Positions 43,994-54,252 of a DNA stretch of 64,000 bases are shown in pieces. The stretch is from Triangularia verruculosa. Taxonomy: Eukaryota > Ascomycota > Sordariomycetes > Sordariales > Podosporaceae. Every line of letters begins with the position of its first letter. Position 1 is the stretch's first letter. Position numbers and translations under genes: made by a program. Location: contig MU863879.1 in the NCBI GenBank assembly GCA_033296885.1, positions 62,001-126,000 of the forward strand, in the 5' to 3' direction. The notes below the pieces were generated by a model that saw only the letters and a list, made by a program, of their open reading frames with translations, searched no databases and had not been told where the DNA came from.

Positions 43994-45187
43994 ATGGCCG
44001 ACACTATTCGAGGCAACGGTGTGGCTGTCGTCGAAGCGGCTCTTGCAGCTCTCGTCAGAGATCCCTCGACGCTCAATCGCACCAGGAGACGCTTCCTGGT
44101 TTCCCTGCCACACGACACGCCGCACTCGCATAATTCGACACGGTCCCAGAGCCCTTACGACGCCAACGAGCAGCAATGCCACGATACAAAAGAATGTCAA
44201 TTGAGACTTGAATGGGCTGCTTCGCTTCCCAACAACCAACTGAGCGCTCAGGTTCTTGAAGAGGAGAGGCGGCTCATTCAGGCTGTCGAGCAAGGAGATT
44301 TTCATGTGCCGGTTGGTACAGATTATTACAAACAGGCGAAAGAAGCTGTCAAAGAGAGGTGGGCTGAACAAGGAATATGGAACGACAATTGGAATGATAT
44401 GGCCCAGGGACGGTGGAAGCATGAAGAATTATTCGAGCTTTCGTCTGAGTCCGAGCACGAGATGCCACCAACTGGTCTTTTCTCCATGCAGACAGGACAG
44501 AGGACAGAGCTACGAAGGGAGTACAAAGGTGGCGATGGGCGAGCCATACGGAAGCGCCAATTTGACGGAACGCGTCCATTCCATCAATTTATATACCAGG
44601 TATCAAAGGAGCGCGAGCGCGTTCAAAACATGTTTGAAGTTGGGGCCGGTTTTGCTTTTCCTCCCGATATCAACACACAGGCCTACGATATTGTGAAAGA
44701 CATCTGGATAAAGAGAGGTATCTGGGATGCGACGTGGGGTATCCTGCCAGGAATGTCCTGGAAGCACGAGCGGCCTCTACTAAAGGAGGGAGTTCAGGAC
44801 GATTCCGCCTCTGCCCAAGTGCACCCCCTCGGGCTCGACAGTCGTCCATCGCCTTCGACGACCCAGCAACAGAACCCCAAGGACTCTGCACAGCAGCCCT
44901 CCTTCGCGCGTCCAGTGGGTACCTCCAGGAGACAGGCTGTCCGCTTCTCAACAGCGCCAGGGCTGAACAGAGGATGCTCTGTAGAAGCCCTTAGTCCCGT
45001 CGGCTCATCAAAAATATACAAGGCTCGCAGGACGAAAGGACCTGGTCCCGAACCCGCTGGATTTCCCCGGAGGAGCCGGCGGTTACAGGGCACGAAAAAT
45101 GTGATCCAGACCTCACCGAAGTCCATCAGCATTCCACGATCTCCAGCGAAGCCTCATGGGGTAGCAAAACGCCGACGAGCGGAGTAA
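43994..45187 (+). CDS. Hypothetical protein with two GIW...WKHE repeats
   Basis: Single exon of 397 residues from ATG 43994. Two internal repeats of about 35 residues share the pattern V-K-x-x-W-x-x-x-G-I-W-x-x-x-W ... WKHE, at about 44340-44430 and 44690-44770. The C-terminal 100 residues are basic and Pro/Ser-rich with PRRSRRLQ, like the tail of the protein encoded at 31309. It is divergent from the FHA kinase, with about 300 bp between starts. A truncated second copy lies at 48715-48895. Function is unknown; a chromatin or DNA-binding role is only suggested by the basic tail. Confidence 0.55.
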   Translation: MADTIRGNGVAVVEAALAALVRDPSTLNRTRRRFLVSLPHDTPHSHNSTRSQSPYDANEQQCHDTKECQLRLEWAASLPNNQLSAQVLEEERRLIQAVEQGDFHVPVGTDYYKQAKEAVKERWAEQGIWNDNWNDMAQGRWKHEELFELSSESEHEMPPTGLFSMQTGQRTELRREYKGGDGRAIRKRQFDGTRPFHQFIYQVSKERERVQNMFEVGAGFAFPPDINTQAYDIVKDIWIKRGIWDATWGILPGMSWKHERPLLKEGVQDDSASAQVHPLGLDSRPSPSTTQQQNPKDSAQQPSFARPVGTSRRQAVRFSTAPGLNRGCSVEALSPVGSSKIYKARRTKGPGPEPAGFPRRSRRLQGTKNVIQTSPKSISIPRSPAKPHGVAKRRRAE

Positions 45188-45571
45188 ACGGAATGGAAGC
45201 TAGATAATACATACCTGATTGGCCGTCTATCCGTTTATCAAGTAGCAATTGTATTTACACAATCTCCACCAGTTTTGTTCTATAAGACACGTACGCTCCT
45301 AAATGCCTCCAGATCATGGCAGGCCCTCCCAAACTCGCGGAGTCCTTTGCAAAGAGAGCCAGTTGTAGATAAAGACCGTCACACACGGAAAGTTCCTTGT
45401 TCTTCTTCGGGTTCCCCCCTGCCGGGTTTTCCGTCTTCCTCGTTGTATTCGGGAGCAGTATAGCATGATTGCGTCTCGCTAGGTGAGCTATTGCTAAGCA
45501 GGCAGCTCTGATCCTATCCTCGACTCACCCTAGAGCCCATCAACGACTGGTCTATATGAGATTCCCTGAAT

Positions 45572-45650
45572 ATGGCCAATCTCTACATAGATTTAGAGGC
45601 ACACTGTCGCGAAGTGGCAGAATAGTGGGCATCACTATCAACATTAGTAA
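45572..45650 (+). pseudogene. Truncated copy of the first exon of the SET-domain gene
   Basis: From ATG 45572 the frame reads MANLYIDLEAHCRE, nearly identical to the start of the SET-domain protein (MAYLLIDLEAHCRE at 52925). TAG at 45623-45625 stands where the intact gene has Gln (CAG). Similarity fades after about 45650. It is a duplicated fragment with a C-to-T nonsense change. Confidence 0.7.
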
Positions 45651-45896
45651 GTACTTGTTCAGAATTGAACACCATGTAACCCCTTCCAATATCGTAAGAT
45701 GGGCGAGGCAACTCCGTTTGAGCGAACCAGTCGCGGGCATTCCGGTTCACGCGCCATGATGCCCAGACTTAATTATGCAGACCAATCACCCCTTCGGCCA
45801 TTGCACGTCAAGCACCCACAGAACAGGTTCAGTTCGCCGGATCTCCAAGGGATTCTCATGTTTCTACAAGTTGATTGGTCGAGCCAGGGATGTGCA

Positions 45897-45965
45897 TACA
45901 GTGTAATCAGCACGGTGAGCAAAACGCGAGAACCCCCGCTTCTTGCTTCTGTTGGAACCAAACCT
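45897..45965 (+). repeat. Dispersed CAGTG repeat, copy 4
   Basis: It reads CAGTGTAATCAGCACGGTGA, then CCCCCGCTTCTTGCTT and GGAACCAA. The first 24 bp agree almost exactly with the reversed copy at 41941-41998. Confidence 0.75.
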
Positions 45966-46339
45966 TATGTCACCAACACCCGCGCGCAGCCCATCTTAGC
46001 CAATAGAACATCTGCCGGATGAAAGAGCCAGGAAAAGGATTTAGCAGTTCCTGGAATAGGCAATCTAATTTGCCCCCCCCACGCCGCCCTTGCATCCAAA
46101 CCCGCAGCCCAAACAACGATGTTGCGGGCATGCAGGCTGTATGTGCACCCCCTTCTTGATGGAATAGGTATGATGGGTTCTGGACCAAAGTTCTTACCAA
46201 GTTCGAGCAAAAACGCAGATGCGGAAGATGGTCGAAGAGAAAGTAGCTTCTCATTTCCTTAACATCGAGCTGTGTTATCCACCTCAGGACCTCGCCTCAT
46301 CGCTGCTAGCCTTCCAGACCAATATTCTCAGGATTGACC

Positions 46340-47985
46340 ATGGCTTCAAGCATCCCGCCTATTCTCAGTGGTCAGGAGGCGCCCTCCAATACCAGTAGTT
46401 CGTACAGCACCTCATCAGCCTCAGATTTGCCTCCTCGCCAGACGACGACTCCGTACACCCCAGTAAAGCCGGAACCCCTTGACGATGATAACTTCTTCAT
46501 GGAAGGCCTTAAAGAGGGGGCTTCCTTTACGGCAGTTGCCACGCTAGTTGCCACGCCTGTGGCAAGATACCGAGGTAGACCGAGGAAGCACCTCATACCA
46601 GTTGAAAGCACCGGACCCCGTCGTAGGACCCAGACCGGATGCCTTACATGCCGAAAGCGTAAAAAGAAGTGCGACGAGGCTAAACCGGAATGTAAGCCTG
46701 GATACAGCACAGCTAATAAAAAGAAGTTGCTAATCTATCCATAGGCAAGAGATGCGTGGCGAACGCGTACGAATGCGAGTACCTGCAGAAGAGGCGTTTT
46801 GAGAGCACAAAAGTTCTGACTTTGGGGCGGATTCCTTTGCAACCCATCTTCGGCCTGGAGACCCGGGAGGACATCATATTCTGGAAGCACTGCATTGAGC
46901 ACCTTGGCATCGTATTGACAGTTGAAGAAGGCCGCGAAAGCGCCTTCGAGAACATAATGGTCCCCATCGCGCTGAATCACCAAGGCCTCATGCACTCTCT
47001 CCTTTCGCTCGCCAGCAAACACATTGCTTTCGACGCTCCGTCCGGCCTCAAGATACTGGAGGAAAATCCCAGCACGACTATCGAGGCGTTACATGAACGC
47101 TCAATGTACCACTCCAATGCGGCGAGAGGGAGCTTCCGCGATACCGATACCATAGAAGACAACATATTAGCCCGCTACGGACAGATACTTTGTTTCCTCC
47201 TGGAGGCACTGGTTGAGGGGAGCTCTCATCGTCCTCATTTATCAGCATACCGCCGGCTTATCACCACCTATACACCCAACGACGCTGTCTTCTTTTCATT
47301 TATTTCCGAGCTTTTCGAGTATTACATATATGCCGACGAGCTAGTCCACTTTGCCCTTGATCCTACTTCTCATACGGTATCGGATCGCACATATCCGGAA
47401 ATCATCCAGCCACGATTGATCGGTGTTGCTGACGGTTTACTGGACTATCTCTCCAGGACCACCGCGCTCCGGGACATGATACGGGGAAATATGTCCGTTG
47501 CCGTAGAGGCGGCCGAGATTGACTTCGCCATCAGACATTGGGTGCCTGATTCGTCTTCGGGGAACCGCCCCGAAGTGGTAGGGTATATCTACAAACTGAT
47601 GGCCTATATCCATCTTCTTCGAGTTTTGTACCCTCCATCTGAAACAACCGCGGCCATCATGCCTCTCCCTCAAGCCCAGAAACTCCTTGAGGCCGTTGAA
47701 CGCTCCCTGAAATTGATAAATTCTCTTAGTTCCAGAGACCGTCGTCAGCGGTTGCTTCTTTTGCCGTGCTTCATTATTGGGACCGCCAGCGTCGCCCAAA
47801 AACACCAAGACGCTATTCGCATCGCCATCAAGACCATCAGAGGATATACCGGAATGCGCCACGTGGACAATGTTTTGCATGTTCTCGAGGAGATCTGGCA
47901 GTTTATGGGTGCTGGGGAGTGGATGGCCGTTTGGGACTGGCCGGGAATTGCACACAAGATAGACGTCGAGTTGATCCCCGCATGA
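46340..47985 (+). CDS. Zn2Cys6 transcription factor
   Basis: Exons 46340-46691 and 46745-47985, with a 53-nt intron. Splicing completes the zinc cluster: C-x2-C-x6-C (GCLTCRKRKKKC), then five residues to C-x2-C-x6-C. The product has about 530 residues. An AT-hook-like RYRGRPRKH lies at residues 76-84, before the cluster. The long C-terminal region fits the fungal-specific transcription factor domain (helical, with SLLSLASKHI). Such proteins are DNA-binding regulators; the targets are unknown. The frame is intact. Confidence 0.85.
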
Positions 47986-48714
47986 TGGAGCAGATCTCCT
48001 CATGGAAGGCAGCGTTCTCTAATGGACCGATCATTTCTTTTTGTAGTTTATCAAACCCGTTACCCAAACCATCAAGACTATCATCACCTGGCGTCAAGGG
48101 CCTCTGCACAGTGAGACTTCTAAATCGAATGCCCCCCGTCGTACTGCAATCCCAATATATGTTGTTTAAGACAAGCTCAAATACTTCTCTTCATCGTCCC
48201 CACTAAAATTCCCTATTGGCATGAAGGCAACTTTTCCCGTCAACTGAGTCGTCGTCTGGCGGGGCGGCAAATCTGAGGCCGATGAGGTGCTGGAGGGGCT
48301 ATTGGCATTGGAGCGCGCCCCTTGAGGATAACGGGACTTGAGGCCATGATTGACAGAGTACGTTAGGAATACTGGGCTAGGCTAGCAGCGACGAGGCAAA
48401 GTCCTAGGTGGACGGTTGAGTGTTTGAACACCACAGCTGAATGCTAAGGAAATGAGAAGGTGCCTACTACATCATCCCCCCCAGCCGTTTCATTTCAAGA
48501 ACCCGCGGTAAGAACTTTTGATCAGAACCCCACGGTGTCCAGCCTCTCTTTCATCCGGCAGAAGTTACCGCGCGCACATGGGCCCAACAGAAGCGGGAAG
48601 TGGGCGGTCTCGCTTGAGGAGGGGGCGGCTGCAATAAACATATGGTCGACAGATATTGGTAAGTACCTACCAGGTTAGCCTTGTGTGAACTTGGTCCGGA
48701 GGGGTCAGCTGCTC
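47986..48714. other. Intergenic, no gene seen
   Basis: An ORF at 48460-48678 is short and featureless. Confidence 0.4.
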
Positions 48715-48895
48715 CGCTCCCCAACTGAGCGCCCAGGTTTTTGAAGAAGCGGTCATGTTGAGAAAGGAGATCTTTGCGTGCCAGTTGGTACAGACTATTA
48801 CAAACTTTCGAAGGAACCTAGCTGCCAATTTGACGCAAACATTTCATCAATTTATGTGCCGGGTATCAAGCAACGATCAAGCGAGCTGTAGATCA
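48715..48895 (+). pseudogene. Degenerate copy of part of the 43994-45187 gene
   Basis: The stretch from CCCCAACTGAGCGCCCAGGT (48719) to GACTATTACAAAC matches 44234-44333. The following GCCAATTTGACG ... CATCAATTTAT ... GGTATCAA matches 44558-44604. About 220 bp between these blocks are missing, and the frame is broken. It is therefore an internally deleted relic. Confidence 0.75.
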
Positions 48896-48902
48896 TGATT
48901 AC

Positions 48903-50237
48903 CTACCCTATTCCCCCGAGAGACTGTAAGATCCCAGTGACCGCCCAATCCGGCAGTCTATCGCAAACCACTGCCTCTCGAGACGGCAAAAACTGATGTC
49001 GTGCAAGACGTCGACGTGGTGTTGGTTGTAGATCGTGCTCGGTATACTCAGTGTCGAGATAAGGGCCCAAACCACCCGCTTCCCATATACACATCAAATC
49101 TTCCGCAGAGCCATGCCATGTGGCCTCGCTGGACCCCATCCATTCAATCCTGACCTCTAAGGTTTCCCCAGAAAGTCTGAAATCGATCAAGCCAAAAACC
49201 TCAGGATCATGGGTGTCAGTTGCACGGTTTCTCCCACCTCTTTCATCCCAAAATTCCACCAGCAACGGGCGAGCAAAGTGGTGCACCTTCCGCTCCGGCT
49301 CCCACACAAGCTTCGTTTTCCCGTTTCCTGTAAGAAGAACTAAGATATAGATACATTCTTCTCTCTTCCAGCGTAATAACCGAGCAAAACGGACAGGTTC
49401 GAGCTGGCCGGAGATAGGTGTAGTGTTTACTAGCCGTGCTAGGCGCTGAGCAAGTGAAGGGTGTACCGTCAAACCGAGGAAAGAGCAGAGCGATGCTGGG
49501 GTGAGGGCCACGCATGGCGCTTCTGTAACGCAGGATAGTGCTGCCTCCAGAGTCTTATTATAATCCTGTCGGGAAAGACCGTGTCCGAGATCCGTAATGC
49601 CGATTAGCTTCGTCCCACATTGCCAACCGTTGTGTTGGAAGGCGTAAGCATCCCCCTTGAACAATACTTCTTGACCGTATTTGAGAAATGGAATAGCGGA
49701 CTGATAGTCCGAACTTTTTGGGACATGGCCTTTAAGATTGCCCTGAAAGCTTTTGCTATGGACACACCAAAAGGGTGACCAGGTGAGGCGCCTGTTGGTT
49801 GTGCTCTGTGCATCTAGGTCCAGGTCGGCAGGATCATGTTCTCTGTCGAGAGAGTCTTCGGCGTCTCCAGAATGATCGAGTGACTTGGCGTACATCTCTT
49901 TGCACATCTCTTCTGGTCTCTTCAATGACTTTGCAATTCGCTCCCACGGAATGTTTCGTTTGCGCATCCGGTACAATTTTACAAGTTCCTTCTTTTGCCA
50001 GCGTTTAGCGTCTTTGCCGGACGTACGGAGCTTTCTTGAGTGGCGAGGGAGTGTCGCTGGTTTCGATGTGTCGCGAGCGGGCTCGCCGGTCTCCCTCAAA
50101 GACTCCATATGGTCGATAACTCGCAATTCATCCACCCCAAACTTTAAGGCGGCATCACGGGTGCTGGGATCTGGTGTATCCTGGGCGAGTAGCCAGCGGG
50201 CAGCTAGTAGCGGCGGTGACAAGTTGCGCCGCGTCAT
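48903..50237 (-). CDS. Myb/SANT-like domain protein
   Basis: Single exon of about 444 residues from ATG 50237. Residues about 78-118 (KRWQKKELVKLYRMRKRNIPW followed by ERIAKSL...CKEMY) fit the three-helix SANT/Myb fold with spaced Trp residues. The remaining 320 residues are globular, with many Trp and Cys, and end in a basic PRRRLARHQF segment. A DNA- or chromatin-binding role is inferred from the SANT-like part only. Dispersed repeat copy 5 lies 270 bp upstream of the start. Confidence 0.6.
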   Translation of the reverse strand: MTRRNLSPPLLAARWLLAQDTPDPSTRDAALKFGVDELRVIDHMESLRETGEPARDTSKPATLPRHSRKLRTSGKDAKRWQKKELVKLYRMRKRNIPWERIAKSLKRPEEMCKEMYAKSLDHSGDAEDSLDREHDPADLDLDAQSTTNRRLTWSPFWCVHSKSFQGNLKGHVPKSSDYQSAIPFLKYGQEVLFKGDAYAFQHNGWQCGTKLIGITDLGHGLSRQDYNKTLEAALSCVTEAPCVALTPASLCSFLGLTVHPSLAQRLARLVNTTPISGQLEPVRFARLLRWKREECIYILVLLTGNGKTKLVWEPERKVHHFARPLLVEFWDERGGRNRATDTHDPEVFGLIDFRLSGETLEVRIEWMGSSEATWHGSAEDLMCIWEAGGLGPYLDTEYTEHDLQPTPRRRLARHQFLPSREAVVCDRLPDWAVTGILQSLGGIG

Positions 50238-50896
50238 TGTCGTCAAGTGCGAAGAAAGGAAGAGTCGACACACCAGATAATTTGACCCTGTGTATCGAAT
50301 GGGGGTGTCGAATCCGGTACCAGGCCAATCAGGCAGTCACAAGCTGTGGTATGCAAGGAATTGGTTCTTGTTGTTTCTGCCGGTCAGGTCACCCAAACAT
50401 TGCTTACGAGAACGGCAAGGCCACGTCTGGCCACATGGCAGAGTTTCTGGCATATTTCCGAACGGGGCAGTTGAGTGATAAAAAAGAGTTCGGATCCACT
50501 GCCACAGTGTAATCAGCACCGTGAGCACGAAGCCAAGCCCGGATTCGTTTGCTTTTAATGGCACCAATCGGCGGACACATGTTCCACAGCCCCCCGTATG
50601 CTGCATGGGTCCTTGTTTAATGAGGCCTGAACCGGCAGCACTTGCACTGGTACATACATACAAGAATTGCGAGTGGCCAGGAACCAAATTCCAATCAAAC
50701 CGGCGTCTGGACCCTCCACTCAGTTTTCATTCTGCTTCAAATTCCACTTCTTAATCAGTTCACCGAAAGACACTGGGCGGCCACCCGATCTTGAACGCGG
50801 TCCACGACATTGAGATACCTACCTTAGGCAGTGAGTAAGGTACTCAGTAAACTCTTTCACCACATATATAGCTAATGCAAGGGCTCCAGCAATCCG
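50238..50896. other. Intergenic region with one repeat copy
   Basis: No gene is supported; repeat copy 5 lies at 50503-50572. Confidence 0.5.
50503..50572 (+). repeat. Dispersed CAGTG repeat, copy 5
   Basis: It reads CAGTGTAATCAGCACCGTGAG, then CCCGGATTCGTTTGCTTTTA and GGCACCAA. Its second half is closest to the copy at 41496-41575. Confidence 0.75.
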
Positions 50897-51208
50897 ATGT
50901 CATCAACGGAAACGATGTTCACCATCGGGATGAGCGAAGATTACGACGAAAGCGTGCTTATGAAAGCAATCAATGAGCTTGGTTTTGCTATACACCGGGA
51001 CGATCTTCGCCGGCGGTCTGATCTGCGACCCAGGAGGAGATCTGGTAGGAGGAGATCTGGTCTATTACGAAGTGGTTCCAGCTCTCGGCGTCCTACCAGG
51101 AAACAACTTCGTTCATTTTTGCAGTCACTGAGATGCAATGGCGCAAGCAGAGGGCTTTTGGCTATGTATAAAGGAAAGCCCTCAGGCTACGAGATCTTGC
51201 GCAAGTGA
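50897..51208 (+). CDS. Small Arg/Ser-rich hypothetical protein
   Basis: 103 codons from ATG 50897. An acidic N-terminus (SEDYDESVLMKAINELGF) is followed by an Arg/Ser-rich centre (RRRSGRRRSG). It could bind nucleic acid. There is no support beyond the ORF. Confidence 0.3.
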   Translation: MSSTETMFTIGMSEDYDESVLMKAINELGFAIHRDDLRRRSDLRPRRRSGRRRSGLLRSGSSSRRPTRKQLRSFLQSLRCNGASRGLLAMYKGKPSGYEILRK

Positions 51209-51327
51209 AAGAAAATGGCATTTAGAGGGGTGTGAGCTTCTAGTTCTATCGTGCACATCGTATGCACCACCATCGTGTACCGAGGATATGGAATCAAGAC
51301 GCCTGATTGTGCTATTGGTACCTAGTC

Positions 51328-52925
51328 TCAAAAGAAAGATCGGCATTTCTTAGCACCGCATAAGCAAGACTTGTTCGGTTCCTCGCGGCCATAATCAGTA
51401 GTCAATTCCGAGTTTGGAAGAATGTCGTTTAGAGCCCGAATAATAATGGCAGGCAACCCGTTCGACCTGCGTTTCTCCATGACGGAGTTTGGCTCGCAGG
51501 AGTGATTGATATATTTCATTAGGCATTTGACATTCGTTGCATCGATGTAAATATCGTGCTCGTAATGAAAAATGTATGTTGCGTTCTGTACGATCCGTTA
51601 GATGAGCTAGTCTGTTGGTATTGTGTGTGTCTTACTGATATCTTCTCAACCTGCTTCCTGTTCAAAATCTCCCCCTCATAAATTCCAAGAATTGTGCCTT
51701 TCGGAATTGTATCGAGAGTGAGAAGTGCAGCACCACGGTTGGTGCTCTTGATGACTAGTGAACGGAACTGCCCTATGCGATTGCTACAGGTAAGCAATCG
51801 GCAGACTGCGTCCTCACAGAGCAGTCCTGCTGCCACATTCAAGCATTGATCACCGCAATCCTCCTCACAGAGACACTGCTCAGCCCGGTAGGCTTGTATT
51901 CTCCCTCTCTTCGGTATGGAAACCGATATTTCGTCGTCCGGCTTTCTCTTAGACGGACGAGATCGTTCTGTAGGTATCGTAGCGGGAAATTGGGGGAAGG
52001 TGTTAAATGTGGGTGAAAATGTCGACTGTGTCGGCAGGCCCCGCTTTGATATGGAGCCGTTCGTGTGTGCCTTCTCGAGCAATGTTGTCTGAGAAATGGT
52101 TGTTGAAGGGGCTGGGTTGAGGTTCTGTTCGGTGGTAATCGGCTTGATTGGTGATTTGGTGAGGGCAACAATATCGGTATGTGTGCTTCCAGGAAAGACA
52201 ATGTCGTTGAGATGTTTATTCAAGATAGCTTCGGTTTGGATGGGGAGTGCCTGGCCTGTATGCGATAATAAGCGGCTAATTACTTCCTTTAGTAGATCTC
52301 TCACTTCATCAAGCTCGAAAGTTCGGCAAAGTTCAAGGCCTAAGTTACCTATGTCAGCAGATAGCAAAGTCGGGTGTGACGTAGTCCAATTACCCTTATG
52401 TGGGCCTTCCTCCTCACTGAATTGCTCTTCTTCAACGTGGTGTTCCTCCTCACTGAATTGCTCTTCTTCAACGTGGTCCTCCTCACTGAATTGCTCTTCT
52501 TCAACGTGGTCCTCCTTACTGAATTGCTCTTCTTCAACGTGGTCCTCCTCCTCACTGAATTGTTTTTCTTCAACGTGGTCCTCCTCACTGAATTGCTCTT
52601 CTTCAACGTGGTCCTCCTCCTCACTGAATTGTTTTTCTTCAACGTGATGTTCCTCCTCACTGTATTGTTCTTCTTCAACGCGATGTCCCTCCTCACTGTG
52701 GTGTTCCTCCTCGCTGTATTGTTCCTCCCCGTATTCGAAGGCACTGCAGTATGACTGCGTCTCACTGGATTGCGACAGATTGTCGCAGGTCTTCGGACTA
52801 ATCAGCAGGCGGTTCTGGCAGTGCCCTGGGCAAGTTCATACCGGTGGTGGATCTGGAAGGATTGATGCCCACTGTTCTACTTCTTCGCGGCAGTGTGCTT
52901 CTAAATCTATGAGGAGATAGGCCAT
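51328..52925 (-). CDS. SET-domain histone methyltransferase-like protein with acidic repeat region
   Basis: At least four exons from ATG 52925; exon junctions near 52841/52790, 52396/52351 and 51637/51590 keep one frame. The N-terminus (MAYLLIDLEAHCRE) leads to an acidic VNTR (about 52400-52740 in DNA), then a low-complexity part with RKPDDEISVSIPKRGRI. Next come an AWS-like Cys cluster (CLCEEDCGDQCLN...C) and a SET core: GTILGIYEGEI, YIFHYEHDIYIDA, INHSCEPNS and LTTDYG. A post-SET CLCGAKKC ends the protein. This order matches the Set2/Ash1 class, which methylates histone lysines using S-adenosylmethionine. The core motifs are intact; the target is unknown. Confidence 0.75.
52400..52700. repeat. 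30-33 bp coding minisatellite in the SET gene
   Basis: About nine units of CCTCCTCACTGAATTGCTCT plus CTTCAACGTGGT repeat with 30/33-bp length variants. On the minus strand they code for acidic EEEQFSEEDHV-type units. Confidence 0.95.
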
Positions 52926-53189
52926 CTTTCGTCCAGGAAATCTTAGTGAGGGCAAGATCGTTCCAAACGGACCAGACGTATAACGTAAGGTACCTTGGTG
53001 AGATGAGGTAGTTAATGATAGATTGGAAACTCGAGAGTAATGCGAACTAGCCGCGCACACTCGAGGTTTGCCTCCCCTTCAATGGGTCTCACACTCTACT
53101 GGTCAGTTTTCCTGGGAGGCTTGGTGCGCACACACGGTGGATGGAGGGGGTTGAGAAGAAACGAAGCCATGCGTCGCCTTGTAAATCGA

Positions 53190-53262
53190 CACAGTGCAAT
53201 CAGCACGTTGAGTGAAAAATTGCCCCCGCACTTTCTTGCCTGTGGCGGGACCAACCACCGCT
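53190..53262 (+). repeat. Dispersed CAGTG repeat, copy 6
   Basis: It reads CAGTGCAATCAGCACGTTGA, then CCCCCGCACTTTCTTGCC and GGGACCAA. It lies 265 bp upstream of the SET-gene start and is closest to copy 1. Confidence 0.75.
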
Positions 53263-53564
53263 GCGTGTGTCGGTCGAGGCCCTGTTAGTGTTCGGAAGAC
53301 GCTACGTTGGTACGGTGAAACTTGTTGGCGGCTAGCAAACAAGCTGAGGGATTTTGTGGGTGCGGGGAATAGGTATCACATCCAATCAGGCAAGGAGAAG
53401 AGCACTTCCCTGTCCGACCTACTTTCACATGGGTGTGTCTATATTATCCATTCCATAACGGTTGAAACGGCCGTTAAGCAACCATTTGCCGGCATGCTGT
53501 CTTCCTTATTTTGAAGTAAACAACATACTCTTTTTGGACTCTTCTATCCTCGCAGTTATCCTAC

Positions 53565-53633
53565 ATGAGAGTCGAACTAGTACTCAGGTGGGTGACCACT
53601 GGGGAATCCTCGATGTTGTATGTTTTTGTGTTT
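53565..53633 (+). rRNA. 5S rRNA relic, 3' half only
   Basis: ACTAGTACTCAGGTGGGTGACCAC-type sequence (53575-53598), then GAATCCTCGATGTTGTATGT and T-runs, closely follow the 3' half of fungal 5S rRNA, including the box C region and a Pol III terminator. The expected 5' half (a 60-nt match starting ACATACGACC) is not recognisable upstream; only ACATAC at 53523 is suggestive. It is therefore a truncated or heavily diverged 5S gene, not a functional one. Confidence 0.65.
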
Positions 53634-54252
53634 TTGTTGGCCTCTCACCGCATTTTTTCTTTTGCCTGAAAAGAGAGCCTTTGGCTAGTAACCTTTAATA
53701 AATGATGAGCTGAGCCGTTTCAGGGGGTTGTAGAGGTCTTTCTGAACCTGAATGTGTTCTGTCAAGGCGGTGGTGGCCTACCAAGGTTTTATCATTACTT
53801 ATGCGAAAGACTTCGGTTGTTGTAACTGGTATGACAGGCGCTTTGATGACAAAAGTAAGCAAAAACAACAATGACGAAAGATAAACTCAGAAAATAAGAG
53901 GCAGAAGAAACGGCTGCTCACCTTGAGTTGACCTAGGTGTAAGTGCCACTCGAGGTCAAGGTCAACACCGGCCGTGCACTGGCTGGGCAACGGTCAGGGA
54001 GCCCCGCCATGGCAATTGGACCTGAATCAATTAAAACCCCTGTCAGGGGCGACGCGCAGCAAACGCGAAACCGCGACGGGACGCGTTGGACTCAGCTTTG
54101 CGAATGAATTCTCCCCACTCTCGTCGGTCAGGCATTGCCAGCAGCTTTGCTCCCATCTTCAACAACATCCACCTCACCACCTCTCAACAACAACAACACC
54201 ACCACCACAAACTAATTTTTATTTTTTGATACCCGGTGGAAAATACGACAAG
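53634..54252. other. Upstream region of mcm3
   Basis: There is no gene; the region holds a C/T- and CAA-rich leader just before ATG 54253 and cell-cycle-box-like sites (see 54081). Confidence 0.6.
54081..54086. promoter_or_regulatory. MluI cell-cycle box (ACGCGT)
   Basis: ACGCGT lies 167 bp upstream of the mcm3 ATG, with an AACGCGAAA (SCB-like) site at 54062-54070. MBF/SBF-type factors bind such sites in fungal replication genes. Confidence 0.55.

Larger units (their letters stand above)
45188..46339. other. Intergenic region with a gene fragment and a repeat copy
   Basis: It contains a fragment of the SET-gene 5' end (45572-45650) and dispersed repeat copy 4 (about 45897-45965). No complete gene is supported. 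Confidence 0.55.

Noticed and set aside
53523..53570. A complete 5S rRNA gene starting at ACATAC 53523
   Set aside because: Beyond six bases the stretch does not follow the 5S 5' half, and the total length would be too short.
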